Below the pieces are notes generated by a model. The model saw only the letters and a program-made list of their open reading frames with translations. It did not search any database and had not been told where the DNA came from. A program made the translations under genes and the position numbers. A stretch of DNA of 64,000 nt, taken from assembly GCF_018687715.1 (NCBI RefSeq), contig NC_056755.1:35049001-35113000 (forward strand), read 5' to 3'. Source of the stretch: Carya illinoinensis. Its lineage: Eukaryota; Streptophyta; Magnoliopsida; Fagales; Juglandaceae. This document shows, piece by piece, positions 35,246 to 49,059 of this stretch (within the stretch, counting starts at the first letter, position 1; each line of letters opens with the position of its first letter).

Positions 35246-35416
35246 TGAATAATGCTACATGCAGTCGTGGAGTGCGCAAGCGTCATGCAGTCGCTTTGAA
35301 AAAAAAGTGAAAACGACTAATAAAAATTAATTTTTTCATGTGGGTCTTTTATTTACTCACTTTTTTCAAAATGATTGTGCAATGCTTGCGCACTTACGAC
35401 TACAACTATCATTTCT
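35246..35416. mobile_element. MITE family 3, copy a (Mutator-like)
   Basis: About 170 bp with long inverted ends: GAATAATGCTACATGCAGTC on the left and, inverted, GAAATGATAGTTGTAGTCGT on the right, both continuing into GTGCGCAAGC. The flanks TTAAATCAA and TTAAATTAA form a near-perfect 9-bp duplication. It lies about 0.9 kb upstream of methyltransferase copy 2. Confidence 0.75.
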
Positions 35417-36151
35417 TTAAATTAACCCAAATTGTTGTTTTGATTCTATTGAGCATATCTTGTCTTATAAGCATAAACTGTTGCCAATCATGTGCAGTTA
35501 TATCAAGATTATTGGAAAAATAAAAAATAATTAATAAATATAATCTTACTTTTCATTTTACCATGCATCTTGATTAAATAATATTAAAATCTGATTCTAT
35601 TTGTCTAAACAAACGAACACATAACAGTACAAGGGTTTTCAAGTTTTAAGCTTAGATTGGTAAAAACATAATTTTAGTGTATATAAGTTATCAGGTTAAT
35701 TGTGAGTTTCGCATATCAACCTACAATTGACCAATTTATTAATTGTAGCCAATCAAATTAGCATAATCTGACTCGAATCCAATAATCTAAAATCCAAACT
35801 GTTTTGCTTCATTTTGGTTTCATGTCGGAGTAATGTCTAATTTGTGAATTGTATTAAACATTATCAGCCCTACCTTTAATAATTGAACTAAGTACTTCGG
35901 ATTGCTGTCATGATGTTCTCAAACAATAGTGCTGATTAACGTGGGTGAAGGAGTTGATTTATCCCTTTTTTCAGGAGAATCAACTCCTATCCCTCATGTC
36001 ATTTGTAGTCTGGGATTTTCTCAGGGAGAAAATATAGAGGAGAAGGGGAAAGAGTAGAAATTTATTATAAGTTAGCATTATCTTATATATTGTTTGGATA
36101 TGGAGAATAATGGAAGGAAAATAAGTCTTTTTTTTTTTTGGGTGTTGTGTT

Positions 36152-36201
36152 GGGGGGGGGGGGGGGGGTGGGCAATTAGTTCTTATTCCCAACTTTGCCA
36201 C

Positions 36202-36258
<57 letters not shown>
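36152..36258 (+). repeat. Poly-G (17) and poly-T (54) tracts upstream of methyltransferase copy 2
   Basis: Seventeen G at 36152-36168 and about 54 T at 36205-36258, ending 30 bases before the ATG at 36288. Exact lengths are doubtful because homopolymers are error-prone. Confidence 0.85.
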
Positions 36259-36265
<7 letters not shown>

Positions 36266-36287
36266 AGAGTCCTCTAATATTGAAGGA

Positions 36288-37800
<1,513 letters not shown>

Positions 37801-38416
37801 ACTTTTTCTCCACCTCTCTGCATTTTTACTTGTAAGCATTAGCTTATCATGAAGAAGTGTTGTGTGGTTAAGAAACCAGAATAAGCAGAGGTTTTAATGA
37901 AACAGATGGGTTCACCCATTTGTGTTTGGCTTTTATAATGTCAATGCCAGTTTTATTTGGGGTCTAAATTAGTAAATTACGTGAATTTTCGACAGCAGAC
38001 CCCAGGCCCACTAAGATCAAGGAATTACAGGATATCGTCGGTAATTGTTGGACTTAAAATTATTTTCTTTCCTTTTTTTTTTTCCAACCAATTTTCGAAA
38101 GGAATCTATTGTACCAGACGCTACAACTCTCAAAGGAATAAAGATACTGTTCCATAATATAGGAATAGATCTTTGCGTGGATCCAATTTGAACATGCTTT
38201 ATCACAGTTCAGTAACTGAATCACCGGTAAATTATGAAGAGAAAGGAACATGTTTGTGTTCATCACCTCCTTAATCGGTACACACAAAATTGCAATGAAG
38301 AAAGAAGCCGGCATGACGCATTCTGGCTGGTGTAGGCAAGCTGCGATCATATTGGAGAACCTCTTTCCATCTTTCTATCCAAGCATAATGAATCCAAGTG
38401 ATGAGGTTGGAATTCT

Positions 38417-38636
38417 AGTTTCACTACATAGTTTAGATAAAATGAGATGAGATGTTTTGTTGAAAGTTTAATAAAATATTGTTATAATATAATTTTTTAA
38501 TTTTAATTTTATTTTGAAATTTGAAAAAGTTGAATTATTTATTATATTTTGTATGGAAATTTTGAAAAGTTGTAATGATTAAATGAGATGAGTTAAGATG
38601 GGATAGTTTTGGTATTTGGTAACCAAATGTTTTCTG
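38417..38636 (+). mobile_element. MITE family 1, copy d
   Basis: TTTAGATAAAATGAGATGAGATG at the left, the TTGTTGAAAGTTTAATAAAA core, and ATGAGATGAGTTAAGATGGG...GGTAACCAAATG at the right. It lies about 0.6 kb beyond methyltransferase copy 2. Confidence 0.72.
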
Positions 38637-38655
38637 AGACTCGGGTTGGAAGAAG

Positions 38656-40196
38656 AAAAATGATTCTAATTTCCTCCAAAAAGTATAGTAACTTTACACT
38701 GCTTTGTTTATATACATTATAACAGAAGCTATTGAAAAATAGAAGGAAAAAACAAAAAGATATTACACGTGCATACTTAAATAAGAAAGAACTAAATAAC
38801 TAAGTGCTTAATAATAAGCATGTGATTGATCTACATCTAATACTCCCCCTCAAGATGGAGAATAAATGTTTAAGATTCCGATCTTATGTAACAAAGCAAA
38901 AAAGTAATGAAGACCAAGTGGCTTGGTGAGAATGTCAGCCAATTGAGAAGTAGAAGCAACATGTAATGTTTGAATTAATCCAGCTCGAAGTTTCTCATGA
39001 ATAAGATGACAGTCAATTTTTATGTGCTTCGTGCGCTCGTGGAAAATAATGTTTGCTGCATTATGAAGTGCAACTTGATTATCACAAAAAAAGTAAAGTA
39101 GGTTGTGGGTGAGAAATGGAAAAGTCACCAAGCAATGAACGAAGCCAAGTAAGTTCACAAACTGTAGAGGATATAGCCTGATCCTTAGCCTCTGCTGAAG
39201 ATCTTGAGACAATGGATTGCTTCTTAGATTAACAAGACAACAAAGACGTACCAAGAAATACACAAAAATCAGTGATGGATTTCTTCGCTTTAGAACAAGT
39301 TACCTAGTCTGAATCAGCAAAGGCTTTGAGATGAAATGGAGAATCTGATAGAAAAATAAGCCTTGGCTATGTGTAGATTTAATATATCGTAGAATACGAT
39401 GGGCGGCATGCAGATGAGGAACATGAGGATGTGCCATGAACTGACTTAAGGTATGAACTGAAAAATTGAGATATGGTCAAGTTAAACACAAGTATAATAG
39501 ACGACGAATCAAACATCGATAAGCAACATGATTAGATAATAATTCATCCTTAGAATTATTTAGTTTCAAGTGTTGTTCCATTAAAACCAGAGTCTCTGAA
39601 CTTTACATTGTATCAACTTAGGGTTAATTTTGTAATTAATCCCAAAGCCCTTTAATCTGTGTAAAGTAAGAACTAACAGACAAATTATCTTAAGATAAAG
39701 AACAAATATCCTTCTCTAATTGAAAGATACAAGGGCCATTACCTTGATCAAAGCATTCTTCTTTCATTGCTCTCCTTGTCTATGTTGATGATATTGTCAT
39801 TACCAGTAATGATACTCATGCAGTTTCTATTTTGAAAAAATGTCTCAACCGTCAATTTAAACTCAAGGATTTGGAGCCTCTAAATTTTTTTTAGGCTTTG
39901 AAGTTGCTTGCTTAGCTAAAGGAATTTCTGTTTGCCAAAGAAAATATGCCCTTGACATTCTTAAATATACATGTTTTCTTGGAGCTAAACCTGTCCATTT
40001 TCTTAAAAAAATGATTCTAATTTCTTCCAAAAAGTAAAGTAACTACTTTACACTACTTTGTTTATATACATTATAACAAAAGCTATTAAAAAACATAAGC
40101 AAAAAATAAAAAGATATTACACGTGCATACTTAAATAAGAAAGAACTAAATAAATAAGTGCTTAATAATAAGCACGTGATTGATATACATCTAATA
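38656..40196 (-). mobile_element. Small rearranged Ty1/copia element (two ~190-bp LTRs)
   Basis: Direct repeats at 38656-38842 and 40006-40196 (both with ATTACACGTGCATACTTAAA and AGTGCTTAATAATAAGCA) are the LTRs. On the minus strand GATGGAG-side sequence TTGAGGGGGAGTATTAG marks the polypurine tract next to the 38.7-kb LTR, so the element points left. Minus-strand coding at about 39600-38850 is the RNase H tail ([35 protein letters not shown]). A reverse-transcriptase piece at about 39765-40000 lies on the opposite (+) strand. No primer-binding site is visible beside the 40.1-kb LTR. Confidence 0.8.
39765..40000 (+). pseudogene. Copia reverse-transcriptase fragment in inverted orientation
   Basis: The + strand encodes ALLVYVDDIVITSNDTH with the catalytic YVDD box, then LNRQFKLKDLEPLNFF and, after a stop, a degraded GLEVARS-type stretch. 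It faces opposite to the RNase H and polypurine tract of the element around it. Confidence 0.82.
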
Positions 40197-40303
40197 GGAG
40201 TCTAATGAAAATAACCTAGGACCTGTTTGCCCACATTCCTTTTAGTGGCTTCTTCGTGATCCAATACACCATCTGGGGTTGTGATACCAACATAACACCC
40301 CCC

Positions 40304-41344
<1,041 letters not shown>

Positions 41345-42055
41345 AGTAATTTATAGAAGGAATGATTGGAAGAAATAGTAGTAATTATGAGAAATATTTG
41401 GAGGAACAAGTTTATATTTGAAGAACAGTTTACTGGTCCTAAAAGGGTGATGCAAACAGCAAAGGATTGGTTGGAGGAATTTCAGCAAGCTCAGTAAGTA
41501 AAAGAAGGGAATAATAGAGAAATAATGACAAGAAGAGAGCTTCAAAATTGGAAAAGCCCAGAAAAGGATTATTTAAATGCAAATTTTGATGCAACAATAG
41601 ATGCTAAAATTAGTTGATGGGCATTGGGGTAATTCTAAAAGATTGGAGAGGAGAAGTATTGGCTGCACTGCATGAACAGAGGAGTGCTTTATATAAACTT
41701 GAAATAGCAGAATGTAATGCAATGTGGAGAGCAGTGGAACTGTGTACGGAGATGGGATTTCAACAAGTGCAGTTTGAAGGAGATGTTTATCTGGTCATAA
41801 AGGCAATACAGAAAACAGAAGAAAATTATACTTGGCATGGACAAATTATAGAAGATCTAAAACAAGTCTTTAAACATAGAATGGATTGGTCTTTTTAGTT
41901 TACATATAGTGAAGGGAATGGTGTAGCTCATAAGCTTGCTAGAATGGCTTTAAATTTTACTGGGATGCGTTGTTGGGCTGAAGAATATCTGGAATCAATT
42001 CATGATTTGATTCAAAGGGATAAACTATGTATCTCAATTTTAGTTCTTGAGTAAT
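41345..42055 (+). pseudogene. 5'-truncated LINE, RNase H-like 3' end
   Basis: Fragments of the zinc-finger/RT tail (RRNKFIF- and KRVMQTAKDWLEEFQQAQ-like) are followed by a terminal RNase H domain: GIGVILKDWRGEVLAAL, AECNAMWRAVELC, FEGDVYLVIKAIQ and GNGVAHKLARMAL. Stops at about 41500, 41616 and 41897 show that it is dead. The fragment ends at an AATAAAATAT near 42051 with a T12A11 palindrome shortly after. Confidence 0.85.
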
Positions 42056-42070
42056 AAAATATTTTACTCT

Positions 42071-42097
42071 GGTTTTTTTTTTTTAAAAAAAAAAACC
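42071..42097. repeat. Perfect A/T hairpin: GG, T12, A11, CC
   Basis: A near-perfect palindrome of a T run and an A run just beyond the LINE 3' end. It may derive from the LINE tail or from a fold-back event. Confidence 0.8.
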
Positions 42098-42109
42098 AAT
42101 TCATTAAAA

Positions 42110-42450
42110 ATAGATTTTTTTTCCCAAGTTGTCTAGATAATAACATAAAATTGATTAAAAATAGAATCTCGAAAACCATTAAAAACATACTAAAATCATC
42201 CCTAAAAACAAAAATCGAAACACTAAATTCATTCCTAAATCAAAACCCTAATCTAGATTAAACAAAGCTTCCAAACAACAATCGCAACAAACTGAAATCT
42301 ATGTAATAAAAATCTTTAGGAAAAATAGAGAAAAAAAAGTTTTTTTTACCTTGGTTGTCGATAGAGAACATCAACCAAGCAAGTGTTTTGGATGGGGTGA
42401 TGAGCAATGACGTCGATGGAGGAAGTGCAGCGTCCCCGTGGGAGACCAAA
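42110..42450. other. AT-rich spacer with a possible minus-strand exon edge
   Basis: Mostly AT-rich. On the minus strand about 42450-42350 reads as a coding-like stretch followed by AAG|GTAAAA at about 42350, which resembles an exon with a splice donor. The match to any family is not recognisable, so no gene is called. Confidence 0.3.
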
Positions 42451-42798
42451 TGTGACATCCCTCATTTCCTTGTATTTTAAATTAGTCATTTTACTAATTA
42501 TTTTATTGGTTCTTTTATTTTAAATTGATTATTACTATTATTATTATTATAGCATTTTATCATTTTTACTGTTTAAGTTGTGTAATTTATTTTAATGTGC
42601 TTTTTCTTGTTATTAATTATTGTCTATTATTTATTGGCTCTTAATTTCAAATTATTTTTATTGTTGGGTTTTACTATTTTTATTTTACTTAGTTGCTGTA
42701 TTTTTAAGTCAAACAATTGTTTTAATCCTCTCCATTGGATTAGTTTTAAGACCCCAAGATGAAGGGCCTAGATCTAATTTCCTTTCCTTTTTCTTCCA

Positions 42799-42861
<63 letters not shown>

Positions 42862-42934
42862 CTTCGTGCGTCCAGCTCCGCCCAACCTAGCCTCCGTGTG
42901 CCACCCACCTCATCATTGCCCACCTCATCGCCAC

Positions 42935-42980
<46 letters not shown>

Positions 42981-44660
42981 GCCTGTGGGACCCATCTCTC
43001 TTTCTCCTCCGTGCATTCAACTCTGCCCAACCCAGCCTCCGTGTGCCACCCACCTCATCGCCACCCCATCATGCCAACAACTCACCTCCCCCGAGCCCAG
43101 CCCCTATGGAAGCTTCTTTCTCTCTCTTCGAGCACTCAATGACCCACAGGTTCTTTAATTTTTGGCTGCCGTCTATTGTCACCTGGCCACCGCACCACCA
43201 CCAACAGCTTCCCCTTCCATCGGTGACCTCCCCTAGCCAACCTCATGCCCTACTGTATCCCCTAGCCACTGAATGCCCTCCCACTCTCCCACGGTTTCTC
43301 TCAACTTCTTTGGCCTTGATTCACTGCCCATGCCACCACCCACGACCACCAGCCACCACCATCAACTCCACCTACCTCCATAAGCCCTCCATGCCCAGCC
43401 ACGACCACCCCTTAGCTCCCCCTCCATTTTCCATGCCTTGAGACCCATGACCAGCCACTTGAAAAATACTACTCCACTGTTGCTCTACCACTTTTGGCGT
43501 CACCCGTAGTCTTGCGCACGTTTGATCTCCTAGAGTTTTTCTTTCCGTCATTGTAAATAATTTTTCAAAGAATTTATTGAGATTTAAATATATTTTTACA
43601 CTAACTTGTTTTATGCAGTCTGATTGGTTGTGACGGGCCTTGGGTTCGAGAAGTGTGGATTTATGGATTGTGGTTGTTGTCAGATGTGAGCCTTGGGCAT
43701 GATTGGAGGATGCATTTATTTGTGGAGTTGGACTGTGATTAGTGTAGTTTATCTGATGTGTGATATGCCATGACATCAAATATACTATTTGAATGCATTT
43801 TCATATGTCATGATTGAAAACTGGATTTTCATGTTAAGAAAGGATTTTTGGATTTATTCGTAAAGAAATGATTGAAAAGAATGAAAGAAATGAAAAGTAA
43901 CTGTAGGGACGATGGTAAGCAGGGACGGTGGTAGAGTCCCGCCTATGATTCCCACCTACAGGGAATGAATGAATGGATATTTAAATGGGTCTATAATTAA
44001 ATGGATATGAGGACCATTTCTAGAAAAATAGTGGATTTAAGTTTGGGCAATTTTATGGGAAAATGATGGCTTATGATTAAATGGATGTGAGGACCATTTT
44101 GTGGAAAAATGGTGGATTTATATTTGGGCCAAATGTGATTTTTGGCGTGCGTTGGAAAAATGGTTATTTTTGGGAAAAATGATGGTTTTGGTCTCATGTA
44201 TGTTTCATAATGTGTGTGCATACATGTTGGTTGTTTTAATATGTTTTTATCTCATGGATTGTTTGGTTGGTTACTTACTGAGACTCATAATCTCACGTGG
44301 TATTCCTACCCTACGGTTTTGTTTTATAGAATTGTAGATTTTGATGAAGAGGATGACGTTGTTGTGTGGAGGTTCTGTTGTTCGCCATCGAGAGAGAGAG
44401 AGAGAGAGCTACGAGGGTTTTTTGTTTGAGAGAAGGGTCTATCAAATGAGGAGAAAAGGAAAAGTTTAGAGATCGAGGAATAAAAAATAAAGTCATTGGG
44501 TGAGAGAGAGAGCGAGTGGGAGGAGAGAGAAAAAAGTAATAAAATAGGATGAAGGGTGAACAACAGATTTATAAATATGTGGAAATATTGTTCATAATAA
44601 GCAAAAAATTTGAATATGACTAATCCAATGTAGTAGAAAAAGTGGGATTGTTGACTCAAT
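42451..44660 (+). repeat. Long LTR-like segment (probable gypsy LTR remnant) with CT and CA tracts
   Basis: It begins TGTGACATCCCTCATTTCC, typical of long plant gypsy LTRs, and contains (CT)n at 42804-42856 and (CT)n(CA)n at 42936-42980. Near 44320-44350 comes the phrase TATAGAATTGTAGATTTTGATG, which recurs as TATAGAACCGTAGATTTTGACG near 52484-52505. The 273-codon open frame at 42620-43441 is low-complexity CT/CCA sequence, not a supported gene. The right end is not defined. Confidence 0.45.
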
Positions 44661-45935
44661 ATGTGTTTGCATTTGGCTACAACAATGTCAATGCTCTTAT
44701 GGGAGAAAGTGAAAAGCTTAATACAGTACGTTAAGAAGGAAAGCGAAATGGGTTTGGCTTCAGAGTAGAATGTGGCCCAGGTAAGCTCCTTAATCTGTTA
44801 GATTTGTCAAGGTTCATTATGGCAGTGGGCCACTACGTATGAGACCCAGGGCTAAAGTCTCTAATAAGGTGGGTCGCTCCAATGGGCTTCAAGTCATGGG
44901 TTAAGATAAGGGGAGGGATAAAGTTGGGTTGGGTCTTTTAATGTATAAGATGACCCGTGTGCCAGGTCAAAGAAGGCCACGAGAGTATAGCATGGCCTTC
45001 TACCGGCGTGAGCCAGCCAACCCCACTGAAATTTGTCTTGATTGACTCATGACAGGCCAACAAATCGTCGATAGTGATCCAGATGGAGAAGATAGTAGTG
45101 ATGGAGTTAGCACTAGTGATAGTAATAGATATAGAAGCGGGTCAACATGGTGACTCACCATTACATGATGGACCTCAAGCCCACAATGGAAAGGAAACTG
45201 CGATGAACTATATGGAAGATCTTTCACTGGAATCATAGGGGGCATCATCTCTGGTGAAGGATTTTGAGAAGGATGAAGAATATCGAGAGCTATGTACCAA
45301 GGTCAGGGCAGATCTTTTGGCCTCATACCTTGCAAGTAATGAGGTAGGTGCCTTACGGATGCTGGTAACTGTGAATGGGGATCATGATTGGGAGTGCAGG
45401 CCTCACTTTGCTGAGGGAGATACAGGGGAGCTAATGGAGTCACAATGGGCAACAAGGGAAGGTATTGAGATGGCCGGTGAACCTATTCCTCTAAATTCTC
45501 TACCACTACATAAGCCTAGTTTCTCTAACTGGGGTGTTACACAAGGTGAAGGAAATCCAAAACTCTGTGGGGATTGAGTGTGATGGCTTGAGGAACAATT
45601 CCTGGCATTGGTCACTACCATTGAACATGACATGCCAGCTCAAGAAATCAGGTTCAAAAAAATAGAGGGAGTTAAAGAAATTGACTTTATCTATTAACTA
45701 TGAATGTAGCTTAAGCATAGAAAAATCGAAAGGGAGGGTGCCGGCAATTTCTTCATGAGGTCCAAAATTATATCTTGGAATGTCTGAGGGCTTAATGAGA
45801 CAAATAAGCATCTTTAGATAAAAGATTTGCTCTGTGAGTGGAAGGTGGACATTGTTTCTTTGCAGGAAAATGGAAATTATCTCAAGAAGTATCATTCAAA
45901 GCTTGTGGAGCTTTCCATAGGTTGACCATATGTTC
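44661..45935 (+). pseudogene. 5' part of an L1-type LINE (ORF1/ORF2 linker and endonuclease start)
   Basis: The ORF1-to-ORF2 linker type is recognisable at about 45570-45700 (WLEEQFLALVTTIEHDMPAQ, then GVKEIDFIY). It is followed at about 45750-45890 by the start of the apurinic endonuclease domain (SKIISWNV*GLNETNKH, then CEWKVDIVSLQE). The Trp-Asn-Val-Arg motif is broken by a stop. Everything after about 45935 is lost next to the LTR element at 45971. Earlier sequence is probably LINE 5' region with frames 45254-45577. Confidence 0.7.
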
Positions 45936-46691
45936 TTTGCGTGAATCACTAGTAAATTTTGAAGATGAAGTGATGCAATTGCACAAACAAAGCCCTACAT
46001 GTCATTTCATCGAAGTTGATGTGTTGACCTGACCTGGCAACTGAGGTGGCATATGGCATATGTGCTAGACAGGACCCAGAATGTTATTTATTTTAAATTT
46101 CAAATTTAAACATTTATATGTCTTTAATGGTGTGTTAGGTATAGGAAGTAGTTGAATAACTAATGTTTATAGTTGTTGGAGGTTGTAGAAGTGGTTGAAA
46201 GTTGTTTGCAACAATTAATAGGGTGTTGGCAGTTGCTTTTCATTTATTAGGTTGTTGGAATTTGGTTGAAGCATTAACATGGGTGTTGGGAGATGTTTTG
46301 CATTTATTGTAGACAATAATAAGCCAAAATCATGTACTCCTATATAAGGACAATGAAATGGACGAAATGAGAAGATCATTTTGAGTTCCCTCTTGTAAGT
46401 TTTCCATTTGAAGTTGAGTTCATCTCCTTCTTCTATCAAGTGTTTAGCTTGCTTGTGTGAGTGACATCCAAAATTAGATAGTGTTGAGTGACATCCACTA
46501 TCCCTTGGTTGAATGACATCCCAAGATTATCTATTTTTACTTCCCATTGTTCTTATGTTTCTTTTTCGTATTCAATAGCTTTTTTCCACATTTTATTTTG
46601 CCTTTGATGCTCACAAAATCATGAAAGTCACGTGCATTACTTCAACAAACCCATATTCATTTGTTGTCGCTGCCCACGGCCTGCATCAAAT

Positions 46692-46703
46692 TGGTATAAG
46701 AGC
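46692..46703 (+). promoter_or_regulatory. Primer-binding site of the short LTR element
   Basis: TGGTATAAGAGC differs by one base from the standard TGGTATCAGAGC complement of initiator Met tRNA and lies three bases after LTR 1. Confidence 0.75.
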
Positions 46704-46738
46704 TTTTAGTTTGAAATGATCAAAAGCAAAATTATCTT

Positions 46739-46987
46739 ATGTATTTCACTTTCGATGCTCATGAAAGTGCATATGATGTTCTGGTTATTTGGTCAAAACT
46801 TCCAATTTACAATGAGTATCTAGAAGAGGAAGAATTAATCTATAATGAATATTTACCAATCTTTGATGAAGAAGTAGAAAGAGACCAAGAACATAGATCT
46901 TGTGAAATGTTTTTGGAAGACTTGGTTTCTCGAAGAGCCAAGACTAGTCTCATATCTTTCCAGAAGTATGAGCAAAGTTGTAAATGA
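46739..46987 (+). pseudogene. 82-codon frame inside the short LTR element (possible gypsy polyprotein remnant)
   Basis: An acidic frame (PIYNEYLEEEELIYNEYLPI, then FDEEVERD) resembles the acidic linker seen in some plant gypsy gag-pol proteins around PIYDE-type repeats. It may be a remnant of the parent element. No catalytic domain is present and expression is unproven. Confidence 0.4.
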
Positions 46988-47410
46988 GAAGATGTCTCAT
47001 TCATTGCGGTTGCAACGAAGAGTAAGTCTGATAGGCAAACCATTTTGGGATGATGTAAGTTTCAACTTGAGGTCAAGTTGATTCTTGAAGAAAAGGAGAA
47101 TAATGCAGCTGCACAATCAAAATCCTACATGTCATTTCATCGAAATTAGCCTAGCAGCTAGGATGTTATTTATTTTGAATTTATAATTTAACCATTTATG
47201 TGTCTTTAATAGTGTATTAGGTATAGAAAGTAGTTGAGCAATTAATGTTTATAGTTTTTGGAGGCTATAGAAGTAGTTGGAAGTTATCTGCAGCAATTAA
47301 TAAGGTGTTAGGAACTATTTTTGATTTATTACATTGATGGAATTTGACTGAAGCATTAATATGGGTATTGGAAACTGTTTTTCATTTATTGTATGCTATA
47401 ATAAGCCAAA

Positions 47411-47585
47411 GAAAATTTATATTTGTAGTCATGGGTGCACAAGCGCTGCACAATCCCTTTGAAAAAAATGAGTAAAAAGGGAACCCACATGAAAAAGAAT
47501 TAATTTTTTTTAATAGTAGACTTCACTCTTTTTCAAAATGATTGAGCGAGACTTGCTCACTTCACGACTGTAAGTAGCATTACTC
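47411..47585. mobile_element. MITE family 3, copy b, nested in the right LTR
   Basis: 175 bp flanked by a perfect 9-bp duplication TAAGCCAAA (47402-47410 and 47586-47594). The uninterrupted sequence survives in LTR 1 (AATAAGCCAAAATC). Its ends include TTGTAGTCATGGGTGCACAAGC and, inverted, GAGTAATGCTACTTACAGTC. The 9-bp duplication suggests the Mutator superfamily. Confidence 0.9.
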
Positions 47586-47935
47586 TAAGCCAAAACCATG
47601 TACTCCTATATAAGTACCATGAAATGCATGAAATGGGAAGACTATTTTGAGTTTAAAAGCCTCTTGCAAGTTTTGCATTTGAAGTTGAGTTTATTTTCTT
47701 CTTCCATCAAGTGTTTGACTTGGTTGTGTGAGTAATATCCAAAATCAGATAGTGTTAAGTGGCATCTCAAGAGTATCTATTTTTACTTTCCATTATTATT
47801 ATTTTTTATTTCTTTTCCTTACTCAATAGTTTTTGGTCATTTTATTGTCTTTGATCCTCACATAATTTCGCAAGTCACGTGCATCGCTTCAACGAACCCA
47901 TATTTGTTTGTTGTCACTGTCCATGGCTTGCATCA

Positions 47936-48321
47936 AGAAGTAACACGAGATATATTTTGTACTATCTTATCATAACTTAGACCTTCAAAACATTGTAGTA
48001 TAGAATATATATCAATGTGAGAAATATGCAAGATAGGTGCAAGTGGTTCTGACCAAAGTTTTTGCTAAATTATCCTTTTTTATTTCTATTTTAGGCAATG
48101 TATATATGCTTTAATATGATGTTGTGGCTCCATGTCTATTTAATTGCATCTCCTTTTAGTTTGAAGAAATCACCTTCATGGAAAAAAGAAAAGAAAAAGA
48201 GATTGATATTGTTGGGGATAAAAATGATTTGTAGGCGAGGAAAGAGATTTAGGCTACTAAAGGCCACGATCACTTGAGACTCATGTGATGAGGGGCAATT
48301 AAAGGATTAAGTTACATCAAA
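47936..48321. other. Spacer to the right of the short LTR element
   Basis: No gene or repeat is recognised here beyond generic AT-rich sequence. Confidence 0.4.
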
Positions 48322-48569
48322 TGTGTCATAACCGAAGTCTTTTAAGCCTAAGCTCAGCCCATTTCAAGCCCACGTACCTTGAATAAGGCCCAAAGCCCAG
48401 CCCGCATACCCCTTAAACCATAAAAATGTTCTTTTTCCTCATCTCCTCTCCAACGCCCCCTTGCCTAGACGCCTCTCTCTCCCTCTCTGTTTCTCTCTCT
48501 ACATCTCACCCTCCTCTTCCTCATCGCCCTTTGCCTCCTTGTGCCCTTACATCGTCGGTAAGTTCCTTG

Positions 48570-48608
<39 letters not shown>

Positions 48609-49056
48609 CACCCTCACCCTCTATGTGTTTTTAACTCATAGCTATGGTTGTGTCGTTGCTGCCATCCTCTAGTTGTTCGACCCTAAGACCAGTCTCTCCC
48701 TCACACCAAGTGCTCTCTCTCTCTTGGCTACAGCACTCGGTAGCCATCACAGTGGCTTGGCTCTATAGTGTCATAACAAATATCTCTGCCACATGTCGCC
48801 GCCACCCAGGCCTTGCACCACAGAACTTCGTTGCATCAAACCCGCATCCCCTACCCTCTATTATGTACCCTGCACTCTTTCTCAGCCACATCTCCACACC
48901 ATGCCATTGTTGCTCATGAAGTTGCATGAGATTGTCGGTGAATCTCTTAATCCCCATCTCTCATTCTCCAACCCTCTATCATGCTCCACCATAAAAGCAT
49001 ATCCAATCATATTAAACTCATTCCAAGCATTTCACTTCTGCCCATGTCGAAAATAA
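48322..49056 (+). repeat. Long LTR-like segment, left part
   Basis: It begins TGTGTCATAACCGAAG and contains a GCCCA-rich patch and (CT)17 at 48571-48604. It resembles the segment at 42451 in style and may be the left part of a long gypsy LTR, with the region after about 50900 as the right part. The minus-strand copia fragment would then be an insertion. This reconstruction is tentative. Confidence 0.35.
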
Positions 49057-49059
49057 CCT

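Larger units (their letters stand above)
45971..47935 (+). mobile_element. Short non-autonomous LTR retrotransposon (TRIM/LARD-like)
   Basis: LTRs lie at about 45971-46688 and 47101-47935 and share long blocks (CTACATGTCATTTCATCGAA, CATGTACTCCTATATAAG, TCACGTGCAT(T/C)(A/G)CTTCAACGAAC, ending GGC(C/T)TGCATCA). A primer site TGGTATAAGAGC at 46692-46703 follows LTR 1. A purine-rich GAAGAAAAGGAGAA precedes LTR 2. The interior is only about 410 bp. The flanking pentamers TGAAG and AGAAG differ at one base. It has no pol domain and must have depended on another element. Confidence 0.8.

Noticed and set aside
42620..43441. A 273-codon open frame
   Set aside because: It is CT/CA-repeat and CCA-rich low-complexity sequence inside an LTR-like segment, with no domain and no splice or start context.
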